Part shown: in pieces, positions 1-11,264 of the stretch
Layout of the letters: each line of letters opens with the position of its first letter
How positions within the stretch are numbered: the first letter of the stretch is position 1
From: Psettodes erumei
Taxonomy: Eukaryota; Chordata; Actinopteri; Pleuronectiformes; Psettodidae
Assembly: GCA_016785225.1 (NCBI GenBank)
Contig: JAFBJZ010000109.1
Coordinates: 2,046,001 to 2,110,000, forward strand
Direction of reading: 5' to 3'
DNA: 64,000 bases
Position numbers and translations under genes: made by a program
The notes under the pieces: model-generated
What the model was told of the DNA's origin: nothing
Database searches by the model: none
What the model saw: only the letters and a program-made list of their open reading frames with translations

Positions 1-219
1 CATGCACTTGGGATGGCTTCTTCCTGTGATTATTCAGCTACAAGCAGAACTCAGCAGGCAAAAGACATCCTCCAAGATGTGTCTGCCTCTCATCAGAGCC
101 ATTCAGGATGGTATCCAAAAGTGCTTTGGTGAGATGATGGAAGACACATAACTGATTGCTGCAGCAATCCTTCTGCCAAAGTCCACCGTGAATGAGAGGC
201 CTGATATAGAAGCAGGTAG
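1..219 (+). pseudogene. hAT-type transposase relic (fragment 1)
   Basis: Frame 2 is open from the window edge to a stop at about 146-148 and then continues in the same frame to about 219. The translation begins near MHLGWLLPVIIQLQAEL and goes on through CLPLIRAIQDGIQKCFGEMM, then a stop, then LIAAAILLPK. This is the pattern I recall from the helical/RNase-H region of fish hAT-like (ZBED-type) transposases, where an acidic E-D-P-E-(L/F)-I-A-A-A-I-L-x-P-K stretch is typical. The stop inside EDT*LIAAA and the lack of a continuing frame mark it as broken. It is cut by the window start, so its N-terminal part is unseen. It differs in sequence from the relic at 2.7-4.6 kb, so it is probably a different family. 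Family assignment is from memory and moderately certain. Confidence 0.55.
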
Positions 220-2729
220 GATTTCATTAGTAGATGCTGCTCATACTGCGATCAATTGTTAATTATTTAACCAACTTCCATCCACTTTGTTTTTATTCAA
301 TACAATGTCATACTTGCTATAATATCAGTATTTTATCAAGTTGTCGTTATTTTGATATCTGCATTATGATGCATACTTGTTGGTAGATTAATCAAAAGCT
401 TAGTCATCAGAAATATTGTTTGTCACTCAAAAGGTCTGGTCTATGTCAGACAACACCCCATTTTAAGTTTTTATAGCATTTGCCATGTGATTCATCTGAC
501 ACATTAGGAGTATCTGGCAAGTTTTATCATTCAGCAGGAAGGGCACAGTCTGCGATCCATGAATGGCACTGTTTTGTCTTAAAAACGTCTTGAATGTCCA
601 TGATGTTTAGATTTTGGTGTTCTTTGGATCATTTATAGTCACAACACTTGTGGCCTTGATTTTCAGTATGACTGTTGTTGATGTTTGTTGGTGAAAAAAA
701 GAAGGACGGTCTGAAGAATTCACAATTTACGCAAGCTTCAATAGTTTTCTTTTTTCTTTCTAGTTTTATTTGAGGTAAATTTTAAATTAACTATTTCTTA
801 CTTTTACTTGAGTAGATTTTTCGATGGGAATTTCACTGTTACTTTAGTATATAGTATATACTTGAGTATATTTTAGTACTCTTTCTCTGTTGAGGAGTTG
901 CTGAGTTTATGATGGTGTTTTCTCCTTACAGTTTGACTGTAAATATACTTAGGACTAATATACTATCAATTATTTAGTGATGGATACTGGACAACATAGG
1001 TTTTGTCTATGGTTTTGTCTTTTGTTTTGTTCTATAGTCGACCTTCAATTTGCTACAGCCAACTCAACTCCAAGATGTTTGACTTTAAGGTGTGAACAAA
1101 CCCAGATTAAAGGGTTTGAGGCTATGACTTAATGTAAGCTTGAACAAACTCCCTCCTAAATACAGGAAATTGCAAATGCTGCCAGAGTATCCACAGTGTA
1201 GTTTGAGATTCACAGCCGGTTTATCACCTTTTTGGCATTCCAAGAATTTCTTCAAAAACATCCACAAGCTGTCCTCAATTTGAAAGTAGCTAACTAATTA
1301 CTTTTATGACTAAAGTTCAATATGTTCAGTCTACAGTCTCTGTTACTTTCAAGAAAATATAAAATTATCACATGCATCATGATTTTTATATGGTTTGTGG
1401 TTCTTTAATAAGCTGTAATGTACTTGCTGTCAACAGTACTCTCAGTCTCAGTGATTATATGAAAATTCGAGCCATTCGAGCCATTCAAGATTAGTAGGAC
1501 CTAATAAATATTAAACTAAAAATTGTCTTTGAACAGAGAAAAATGATGTCCTCATATGGGGACACTGGGCCCACTTTAATGTACAATATTTAAAAAAAAA
1601 ACAAAAACAGTGTTCAACAAAGTGTAACACTATTTTTAGGGGGTACAGACCTGCAAGCCTTTAGGTTCAAATAACCTGGCCTCGCTGCATAGGGGGCTTG
1701 GACCCCTTTGAAAACTGCTTGCAGTTCTTGTTATAGCTGTATTTATATCTGTGGTAGCTTTTGGATGCAATATTAACTTTATGTGTCCCATGTTTCTTTT
1801 CTCTTTGTTTTTGGGAGTGGCTATGTCCAATAATAGCTAGTATTCAGTTTACTGATAAAAACCCTTGAACTGGCGACTTCTTCGTAGCCTTTGTGGAGGA
1901 AGGGACACCACAGTATCAAAAATAGGATACCGGCCCAACCCAAATCCACAAGCATTGCTTCTGCTGGCAAAATAAGTCCCAAGAGTATAAATTAGGTATG
2001 GTCCAAGTGCCCACCCACCTCACCCAGCCCTATAAATTCAGGTGGAAACTTCCAAAACCTGTTTTCCAGTCTACCCTTTCACATGGAGCAAACTAGAACT
2101 GGAGCACATGCAGCAAATATCAATTTATTCTCTATTTTCAGTGCATTTAATGTGTCAGTGCAGGCACCATGTAATGCAAGGAAAAACCTTATTTTTTGTT
2201 TGCTAATTGTACATGCTTTAGTTAACCTAGCATTTTGACCTAGCATAGCCACACCTCTTTTCTTCAGTAATGGGAAATTAAGACATCTATCATCTGAACA
2301 TATTTAAAAATGTGTTTACAGAAAGAAGGGTTTAAACTGTGGCAAATATTGCATTTATATGGTATATCTAGTTCATTGTGTATTTAGAAGTGCTAAGTGC
2401 TAAGATGATTTTATTCTGATCTTTAAATTCTAATCTGCAATGCTTTCTTTACTTCTTTTGTCTTTAAGAACATTTGTATGCTGATGGGAGATCCAAAGCA
2501 TACATAATGAGCAAACTAAAAAAACAACAACATAGTATTCTGTAGCATAGTATACGTTCAAAGCCTCTTAGAACATTTACAGTATATATCGTAATGGATC
2601 TTTTCCCCAGTATGGAAACACTTTGACTTGATCTCTCCTAAGTACTCACTCTTGTTGTGGTGTTAGAACATGTTCAATATTTGTATTACAATGTACTTTA
2701 TAATTCACAATCTTTTCTTTTATTCTTAG
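220..2729. other. AT-rich non-coding stretch
   Basis: No coding exon is visible. At about 740-885 there is a weak match to the teleost dispersed repeat family built on 'TTTTACTTGAGTA' and 'AGTACT' words (acttttacttgagtag, then tatacttgagtatattttagtact). The rest is plain AT-rich sequence lying between two transposase relics. Confidence 0.5.
740..885 (-). repeat. Teleost dispersed repeat fragment ('acttgagta' type)
   Basis: Contains repeated 'ACTTGAGTA' words and 'TTAGTACTC', recalled from a very common teleost interspersed repeat. Similar fragments occur at 41.0, 48.0 and 55.3-55.9 kb. Strand and class are uncertain. Confidence 0.4.
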
Positions 2730-4612
2730 GTGAAGTGTTTGTTGTGTGCCAAGGAGTTGGGCTGCAACAACACCATTGATATTGAGGCATATGCACTGCA
2801 CTTCATGTAAATGAGGGAAATTAAGGTGAACCCAGCCAGGGTGTGTAATTTAAAAAATCTACTTTAGTGACATAATTTATTGTTACACATTTGTTATTCA
2901 TTCATAATGATGACAGTACATTAATGTTCAGAAATCAAAGTTTATTTACAAACCTCAGACACTTTGTCATTCAAATTGCACAATTAAAAACATATTAAAA
3001 CTAGAACATCAATAATAAATAATTGAGAATATATACAACATTTAAAATAAAGCAAAGTGCCTTACAAGCTTAAAAAATCAAGGTAAAGTAATACTGATAC
3101 CACATTTACAATGTGTATTCCTCCTCCAGTAACCAGAAATGAGAAGCTGGATGAAGCCTTGGTGTCCATGATCATTAGAGACACACAGCCATTTAGCATT
3201 GTGGAGGACACAGGATTTAGACAATTTGTGGCAAAATAAGATCCAACCTATGTTCTCCCAATAAGAAAGGTGTGTTCGGTGACATAGCTAAAGCATGAGA
3301 GTAGTGTTGTATTTAAAAAGTGCAGGTCCATCAGGCCACCGCCATGAGTTTGACCTTGGATATGTTGACCTCCATGAACATGGATGCTTACCTGGATGTA
3401 ACTTGCCATTTTATAGATGACAACAGATCCTTGAATTACATTATATTGGCTGTGGTGAAATTCCCACAGGCACACACTGCAGAAATCACTGGAGAATTTC
3501 TTCAAAGGTAACATGCCTTATTACTGATGGGGTATGACAGCCTGTGTCAGAGAGCTGAGCCTTCGTCATGAAATCTGCATAGCTCATACATTTAATTGTC
3601 GAGAAGGCTTTGCTTTGACCCCAGCATTATCCTCTATCCACATCAAGACAAGGAAGCTTGTTGGGTACTTAAGGAGCAGCACAACTACCAAAGTTAGTTC
3701 AATAATGTTATTTTTCCATATCTGTTTGGTTTGCATTATTTGTCCTATAGTGGCGGGAAGTGGACGGACCACCAGCAGTTGTTGTTGCTGCAATTGTGAT
3801 AATAACGTTACTTTTGTGTTGAATGGAGAAGCTTGCGCTTATTCAGGAGCAGTTGGGGAGGCCAAAACTCATACTGCTTCACGAAGTGGAAACATGATGG
3901 AACAGCACGTTTCAACTGCTGCACAGACTGGTGGAGTTCAGGGAACCAGTGGGTGCAGCTTCGACGAGCTTGGAGACTGAGCTACCAGTGTTAACATCAG
4001 AGTGTACAAATGTTACTGGGTGCATCTGGCTCTAAGATAGTTCCTTTGTTAAAAAAGGTTGAGCAGATGCTGCAAGAAGAGGCCATGATGGCATCAGTAC
4101 CACTGGCCAGAGAATTAGGAGACCACCTCTCTGGACTCCCGAGAGAAAAGCTCCACAACCTGAAATCAATGAGCCTCGTGCCACTGGTTTTTGGCCCATG
4201 TTACAAAACAGTTGGATTCTTGAGTCCAACAGGGGCTAATGAAGCCCCGAAAAGATTCACTGCTGAGTGCTACTAGTCAAAACCCCTCCAGCGGGGGGAG
4301 TGGCATCATTTGAAATCCACTGTTATGGTATCCCGGAGAACACAAAATGTCACTGTGATGCCAAAGTTGAAGTCCAGGGATACATGTCTGAAACTACCAT
4401 TGGCCAGATGGAGGCCCCCCTTCTCTACTGGCAGAGGCAGAAGTTGGTCTTTCCAAAGCTATACCCACTTGCTGTGGGGTTTTTGTGCACCTCAGCATCA
4501 TCTGTACCCTTTGAATTGTTTTTTTCCAAAGCCGGAGAAGTTATATATTAAAAAATTGCTTAAAATCAAACACAGTTGAACAAATACTGTTTTTAAATAA
4601 AAATGAAAAAAG
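2730..4612 (+). pseudogene. ZBED/hAT transposase pseudogene (BED finger to dimerisation domain)
   Basis: A colinear but broken hAT transposase can be read in pieces on the + strand. At 2730-2850 VKCLLCAKELGCNN resembles a BED zinc finger (C-x2-C ... H) and follows an acceptor-like ttcttag. At about 3127-3240 comes DEALVSMIIRDTQPFSIVED. At 3330-3511 LTLDMLTSMNMDAYLDVTCH is the W/D region of the catalytic core. At 3545-3690 HEICIAHTFNC and RKLVGYLRSSTTTK follow. At 4010-4260 SKIVPLLKKVEQ and LVFGPCYKTVGF appear. At 4370-4610 PLLYWQRQKLVFPKLYPLA, FLCTSASSVPFELFFSKAGE and NTVEQILFLNKNE form the C-terminal hAT dimerisation domain. Several stops and frame changes separate these blocks, and the residue after DMLTS lies where W is normal in active copies. 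Gene identity to family level is confident; the subfamily is not. No terminal inverted repeats or target duplication were identified. Confidence 0.85.
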
Positions 4613-5149
4613 TCCCCCCCTACATCAGTTGCACAAGCACCTTCATGTTCCTGTTCCTTGTTTACAATGCCACAGTTGTCACAACACAATTGTCCCCCTT
4701 TTATTATTATTTATTTTATTTATGTAAAGGAGGCGGTTCACTTTGGTATGTTTACTACTACCATGTAACATCGATTAGAATGTGTCAGCCAAGAAACTCT
4801 TGTGCACACTATTTACAAACAAGCCCAAGCCCACTAACAGGGGGAGACAAAAACACATGGTTTGAATAGGTTATTACCTTGTGCAAGAGAAAAAAAACAT
4901 AGTTAATGTAAATTAATTTATTTCTTGTCCTTGGCAGTCATTATTTCCATGCATGCAACTATGGCAACACAGGTTTGATAGTATCACATACAGTTAAAAT
5001 GACTATGAACACATCTGCCTGTTTTACGGTCTTTGACCAGCAGGGGTTTTTCTGAGAAATTAACCATTTTGTGAATCATTTGGCTGGAAAGCTTCAAGGC
5101 ACATAAAGAAGCTTGATCTCACCATCACTTGCATCTAAATTGGCCAAAA
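4613..5149. other. Non-coding spacer between hAT relic and tandem array
   Basis: AT-rich sequence without coding signal. It may contain the 3' flank of the transposon, but I could not place a terminal inverted repeat. Confidence 0.5.
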
Positions 5150-6610
5150 AAATACTACAAAGGTGTCCAAAAATGTAAGAAAATGGCACAGTATAGCCAA
5201 AACAGCCCAAAAAACACGATACTACAGTAAGGTGTCAGAGAAGAAAATTATATCTTATTGTAAGCCATCCAAAATGTAAAAAAAATTATGTAATACGGTA
5301 AGGCATCTGAAATACAAAGCAATTACATAGTATAGGAAGGTGTCCAAAAAGATTAGTAAGGTCTCCAAACCAGTCAAAAAAACAACATCATATAGGAAGG
5401 CATCCAAAACTAACAAAAACAATGAGATAGCATATAATTAGGTATCCAAAACCACCAAAAACAGAAAATAGTACAATATCCATCCAGAATGTGCCAAAAA
5501 AGTAAAAAAGTAAGTAAGTTGTCCGAAATGGACAAAATGGACAAAAACATCACAGTACAGTAAGGTGTCTGGAACTCCTAAATAAAGAACCTAGTATAGT
5601 AAGGTGTCCAAAATGTAGAAAAACAACAACATTGGCATCCAAAAAATTATATCATATAATTAGCCATCCAAAATGTGTAAAAATCAATAAAGTACAGTAA
5701 AAAAACAAAAAAGTACATAGTATATAATACAACAACTGATGTCCAAAAATGACATAGTATAGTATGGTATCAAAAACATAAAAACAACAACATAGCACAG
5801 TAAAATGGCCTAAATGGCCAAAAAATGTCTCAGTATACTAAACTGTCCGAAAATGGCCAAAAAATAATTTCATATAGTAAGCCATACAAAATGTTTGAAA
5901 ATGCTGTAGTTTAATAAGGCATATGAAACAGACAAACAACAACATAGTAAGGCATCCAAAATGTCCAAAAAAATAACAAGTTGTAATGTAATATGTCTGA
6001 AAAGGCAAAAAAAAAAACATTGCACAGTAAGGCATCTGAGACAGCCACAAAATGAAGCAGTATAGTAAGGCGACCAAAACGTAGAAAAAACAACAAAGTA
6101 CAGGAAGGTGTTCCAAACACCAAAAAAGTCACAGTAAAGTAAAGCGTCTCAACAGCCAACATAGGATAGTAAGGTGTCCAAACTATCAAGAAAACAACAC
6201 TGTATAGTATGGCCTCCAAAATGTCATCACAGAGTAAGGCGTCTATGATCAAACAACATTATATAGAAAGGTATCCAAAATGGCCAAAACAAGACATAGT
6301 AGGATAAGTCATGGAATAACCACCAAAAACCCCTGACATAGTACAGTAAGGTGTGCAAAAAGGCCAAGAACATGCGATAGTATAGTGTGGCATCCAAAAT
6401 GGCCAAAAAATGACCTAGTATGGTAAGGCATTCAAAACCACCATAAAAAACGACATAAGGTAAGGTGTCCAAAACCACCAAAAAATGACATAGTAATGAA
6501 AGGCGTCTAAAGAGGCCAAAAATGTCATACTGTAGTAAGGCATCCAAAACATAAGAAAACAACATAATAGAGGCCTCCAAAAATGCCAAAAAATGGTTTA
6601 GTACAGCAAA
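5150..6610 (+). repeat. Degenerate tandem array, part 1 (about 40-bp unit)
   Basis: The + strand repeats, every roughly 35-45 bases, a unit of the form 'AAGG(C/T)(A/G)TCCAAAA' followed by an A-rich run, then 'ACATAGTATAGT'. Copies vary by substitutions and small indels, and some units are truncated. The - strand reads as long hydrophobic frames rich in F, Y and L. These are repeat translations, not genes. Composition is strongly A-biased on the + strand. Confidence 0.85.
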
Positions 6611-7050
6611 GTGTACTGTCATGGCTGTAGTGTTTTTGTGTGTGTGTGTGTCTTTGTGTCTTTGTGAGCTGTCCCTCCAGATACCACTCCTCCTGCACAT
6701 GAGTGGATAAGCGCACCAGTTACTCATTTGGTTCATCAGCAATGGCACAAAAGCTGGAGGCAAAGGTGCAGTGATGCCAAAGGGCCAAAGGCATAGTGTG
6801 GAGGCGGTCTGTGTGTGTATCAGAGTGGTGAATCTTCTCAACAGTGCTTTTTTGGAGTTGTGTTTTGTTATGTACTGTGACTTACCTTGTTCCCTTTGGC
6901 TGGGAGAGTGTTGTGTTCATGGTTTCGTTTTGGTAACAAACAGTTTCATTTGTGCCTGTTCATCAATTTCCTCTTTTCCCATCCCCTGGGCAACTACGGA
7001 ATGTGACATGTACAAAAATACAAAATAAATCCTAAAATACGTAGTTACGT
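6611..7050. other. Non-repeat insert splitting the tandem array
   Basis: About 440 bases that lack the array unit, with tandem copies resuming on both sides. It contains a short (TG)n/TTTGTG run at about 6637-6665 and otherwise mixed-composition sequence. It could be a mobile element remnant or an original non-repeat island; no terminal repeats were recognised. An 85-codon + frame at 6771-7028 shows no recognisable motif. Confidence 0.6.
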
Positions 7051-7976
7051 ATACTTAAGTTGTCCAAAAATAATAGTAATAGATAATAGATAGTAAGGCA
7101 TCATAAAAAGCTCAAAAAGGATATTGTATAATAAGCCATCCAAAACGTAAAAAAATGACATCCATCCATCCAAAATGGCATCCAAAAAAGGCCAAAAAAG
7201 TATGTTATATGATGAATCCAAAACATAAAAACCCAAAGAGTTTAGTAAGGCATCTAAAACAGCCATCCATAGTATAGTAATGTATACAAAACATAAAGAA
7301 TTACATAGTAAGGCATCAAAAAAGGGCAAAAAAGTATATCATATATTAAGCCATCCAAAGCATCAAAATAACAACATAGTATAGGAAGGCGATAAAAACA
7401 GTGTAAAAACAAATTAGTATACTAGGACGCCAAAACTTTAAAAATGACATAGTAAAGTGAGGCTAGTAAGGTAAAAAGGACAAAAAGTATATCATATGAT
7501 AACCCATCCAAAACGTCAAAAAACCCACACAGTATACTAAGGAATCTAAAACAGTGAAAAAAACAACATAGACATATATTATGTCATCCAAAATTGAAAA
7601 ATATTGCATAGTATACTAAGGTGTCCAATACATAAAAAATTACATAGTATGGTAAGGTATCCAAAAAAGGACAAAAAAGTATGTCATATGACAACTGATC
7701 CAAAGCATTGAAAACCCCCCACACAGTATAGTAAGGTATCTAAAACAGACCCCCAAAAAACATTATATCATGAGGTGTCCAAAATGAATTGAAAAGAGAC
7801 CAAAAAAGTATATCATATAGTGAGCCATCCAAAGCGTCAACATAAAAACAACATAGTATAGGGGGCCATCGAAAACAGCTAAAAACAGCGTAGTATACTA
7901 AGGTGTCCAAAATGTAAAAAATTACATTGTGTAGTAATGTGTCCAAAAAAGGCCCAAAAATAATATCATACTATAT

Positions 7977-8023
<47 letters not shown>

Positions 8024-9320
8024 GTGTGTATATATATATATAACTAAAAACTAAAAATAAAATATATAAAACCCACATACTATAGTAAGGCAACCAAAGC
8101 ATAAAAAATTATGTAGTGTAGTAAGGTGTCCAAGATGTAATAAAATGACACAGTATAGGAAGGCAATCCAAAACATCAAGTAACTACTATAGAAACAACA
8201 TAGTTAGTAAGGCATCTTAAAGAGCCAAAAAAAAACCCACATAGTGTTGTAAGGTGTCCCAAACATAAGAGAAATGGCATAGTACAGTGAGGAGTCCAAA
8301 AAAGTGTATAATATAGTAACCCATCCTAAACATCTAAAAACATATTGCGAAGTAAAATGTCCAAAGCATAAGAAAATTACATTGTATTGTAAGGAATCCA
8401 CATCTTCAAAAAAACAACATAGTATGGTAAGGCATCAAAAATGCAAAAAAAAGATATCATATAATGGCCACCCAAAAAAAAAATAGTCTATAAAGGGCAA
8501 TCCAAAACACACTAAAAAAAATAACAAATGTGTTAAGGCATCCAAAAAGTAAAAAATCCAAAATTCAAAACAGACAAAATAATATACTATAGTAAGGATC
8601 CATATTGTAAAAAAAAATTATGGTTATTTAGGTAATCCACCAGAAAAAAACAACATAGTATAGCAAGGTGTCCAAAACATTAAAAAATTACATGGTGTAG
8701 TAAGGCGTCCAAATAGGCAAAAAAAGGAAATCATGTAATAAGCCATCCAAAATGTAAAAAAAACAACATAGGCATCTGAAACAGCCAAAAAAAACACATA
8801 GTGTAGTAGGCTGTCCAAAATATTAAAAAATGACATAGTATTGAAGTGTGCCCATAATGAAAAAAAAATGTAATAGTAAGATGTCCGAAAAGTCCAAAAA
8901 ACAACATAATACTGGCAAAAAAAAACGTCACAGATGTCCGAAACAGCCATATAAAGGACCTCGATCAGCAAGGTATAGGCAATAGTAGCAATAGTAAGGC
9001 ATCAAAAAATCATGAAAAATGTCATAGTTTAGTAAGCCATAAAAATGTCACAGTATTGTAAGGCATAAAGCAGCTGATAAAATGTCAGGTAAGGCATAAA
9101 AATCTCATAAATGATTGTTTTCATATAAGGCCTAACAATGTCATGAAAAATGTCATAGTATCTTAAGGCATGAAACCACGATGATTATCAGAGTATAAGG
9201 AACGAAGGATGTTGTGTTAGTATTTGGCCAAAAAATTTTATTTTATATGTCACAATTTATTAAGGCATAAAACTGAGAAATTTCATAGTATAATCAGGCT
9301 TAACAATGTCATACCCCATA
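7051..9320 (+). repeat. Degenerate tandem array, part 2
   Basis: The same unit as at 5150-6610 ('GGCATCCAAAA', A-run, 'ACATAGTATAGTAAGG') continues with variable spacing. A microsatellite interrupts it at 7981-8042. From about 8980 the unit drifts to a shorter form, 'AAGGCATAAAAATGTCATAGTA', and it fades near 9320. With part 1 this makes roughly 3.7 kb of repeat sequence. Confidence 0.85.
7981..8042. repeat. Compound microsatellite (AC)n-(TA/TG)n
   Basis: About 18 AC units followed by ATATATATGTGTGTATATATATATA, inside the tandem array. Confidence 0.95.
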
Positions 9321-11181
9321 GCATTGCGATAACACAGATGTGTGCAAAGGCTGAACATTTCCCCAAAGCCATACAATTCTGAATCAATTTATATTTTCTT
9401 GAAATAGTGTCTCCCCCAAGAGTTGAATAGACCACCTTTCACGCCACTGTATTTATGCAGATGAGACTCAAAATGTGAAAATTTGCCCTATACAGATCAC
9501 TCACTAATTCAATGCTTTCTAAGTTAAACCAAGAGCCACATTTGGTAAAAAACAAAAACAAAAAACAAAAACAAAAACAAAAAACTTCCACCATAACGTT
9601 TTGCCTAATCATGCTACAAAGTAGTCAAAAATGAAAAAGCCAAATAATGAAAACATAACTTCCTTGGCAGAATTTAAAAATCCTCCATACCTTTCATTTA
9701 CCTTCATTTATGATAATAGTCCCCAAAAGCATATTTTTTATATGTTGATATATTAACTGTTGGCTTCTTTTTTAAGTATTTAGTATGTTTATTTAGATTA
9801 TTCTATTGAAAGTTATGATTCATAGCATTAATTTAGCATTCATTTTCCTTCCTGACAGGCAATGTTTTTAGGAGCTAATAATTTATTTATGTGGCTTTTT
9901 TATGATAAAGCTATGGACACTAATGAGTATCCCCTGCCAGTGACCCATATGGAGTTAAAGTATGTCTCAGCGAAAGACAAATTTTGAAAATGGACATGTG
10001 TATTTTCCATTATTGCATGTAGAGCATAGCTGCTTCATTGTTCAGGTTTCAAAAGTTTGTGTAAGAAAAGTTATGCTGTGAAAGAGAACAGGGATAAAAA
10101 AAAAAATTAAGTTCTGATTACAATTATGGAACGTGACACTTAACTGATTTCAAATCAGTGAGGCCAAATTTCACAAAGCCTGTCAATGGTTGCAGCAAGC
10201 TCGCCAGATCCTTCCCCAATCAAAAGTTTGCTCTATATAATTTTACGCAATCAGATTTCTCCACAGTCATCCAGTGCAATCAGGTAATCAGAGGGGAGCA
10301 TTAACAAGACAAATGGGGTTTAAAAAGTGGGTGCACTCTGTTTGCAGGAACTTCCTATGGAGAAGCCCCCTCCCCTTCTTGATTACTTCTATCACCCTCA
10401 TACAGCGCAACATCCCTGCTAAATAGCTTTCTACTACAGTACATGCAGCATGTGCAGTAGGAATGTGATTGACTTTACATGTAAAATTCCACAGGTAAAT
10501 TGTTACTCTTAAGGCTATTTATGTCAAGTGATTAACTGCTCCAAATAACAGCTTCAACGAGTCATATTGTATTCAGTAATGGCACTAAAGCCTCTTTCAC
10601 GCATTTCATTGGATGTGAAATTCTGTGATCCCAGATTGCACAGTCAGAGATTATTTATACCTGGATACATTTTCCCTCCATGTATGCAGATGTGGCATGA
10701 ACAGTATGTGTACTGGATTTCTGCTGACTGTTGTATGTCTCCTTTTCACTTTGAGTGGTTGTGTATAATTTCACCTAAACAAGCTATTATACCTAAACAA
10801 CGTATTGACTGTGGAATCCTCGATGGATGTCAACATAAGGATATGATTGCATTGCATTTTGGAAATGTATGTTATGTGTTAAGTCCGTTCTAAGCTTACG
10901 TGTAAACTGGTTGTAAACAAGTATAGCACCTCCAGTCCAATCAAAAGCAATCAATGGATTAACAGAAAGCCAATTCCTCACAATCTAAATATAATTGATA
11001 AAACTTGCCGTTTCAGGCAGCCAAGCAATATATTAAACTTTCCTCCAGAGTTGATATTTTAATTATGTGCACATAATTGGAGAAATCTGTTTCTGACTTG
11101 GCAGTAGTTACAGGATGCAGCATATGACTGACTGGAAATGCAATTGTTCTTACCTCACCAACAGTATTTTGTCATTATTAA

Positions 11182-11184
<3 letters not shown>
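9321..11184. other. Non-coding stretch
   Basis: No gene seen. It contains an A/C-rich simple repeat at 9547-9584 and, around 9590-9680, a decayed match to the 'AACATAACCTCCTTGG' dispersed repeat that also occurs at 45.7 kb. The 108-codon + frame at 10567-10893 has no recognisable domain and no clear splice context. Confidence 0.5.
9547..9584. repeat. (A4-6 C)n simple repeat
   Basis: Irregular AAAAAC/AAAAAAC runs. Confidence 0.85.

Positions 11185-11264
<80 letters not shown>
11185..11264. repeat. (TA)n microsatellite
   Basis: Almost pure TA for about 80 bases with one TTA phase break near 11237. Self-complementary, so prone to cruciform formation and length polymorphism. It also creates the false poly-Ile/Tyr frame at 11115-11483. 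Confidence 0.95.

Noticed and set aside
6227..6841. 204-codon - strand frame, the longest in the window
   Set aside because: It reads through the tandem array and gives a repetitive F/Y/L-rich peptide; the frame shifts with each degenerate unit. It is a repeat translation, as are the neighbouring - frames at 5838-6252, 7045-7329 and 8624-8971.
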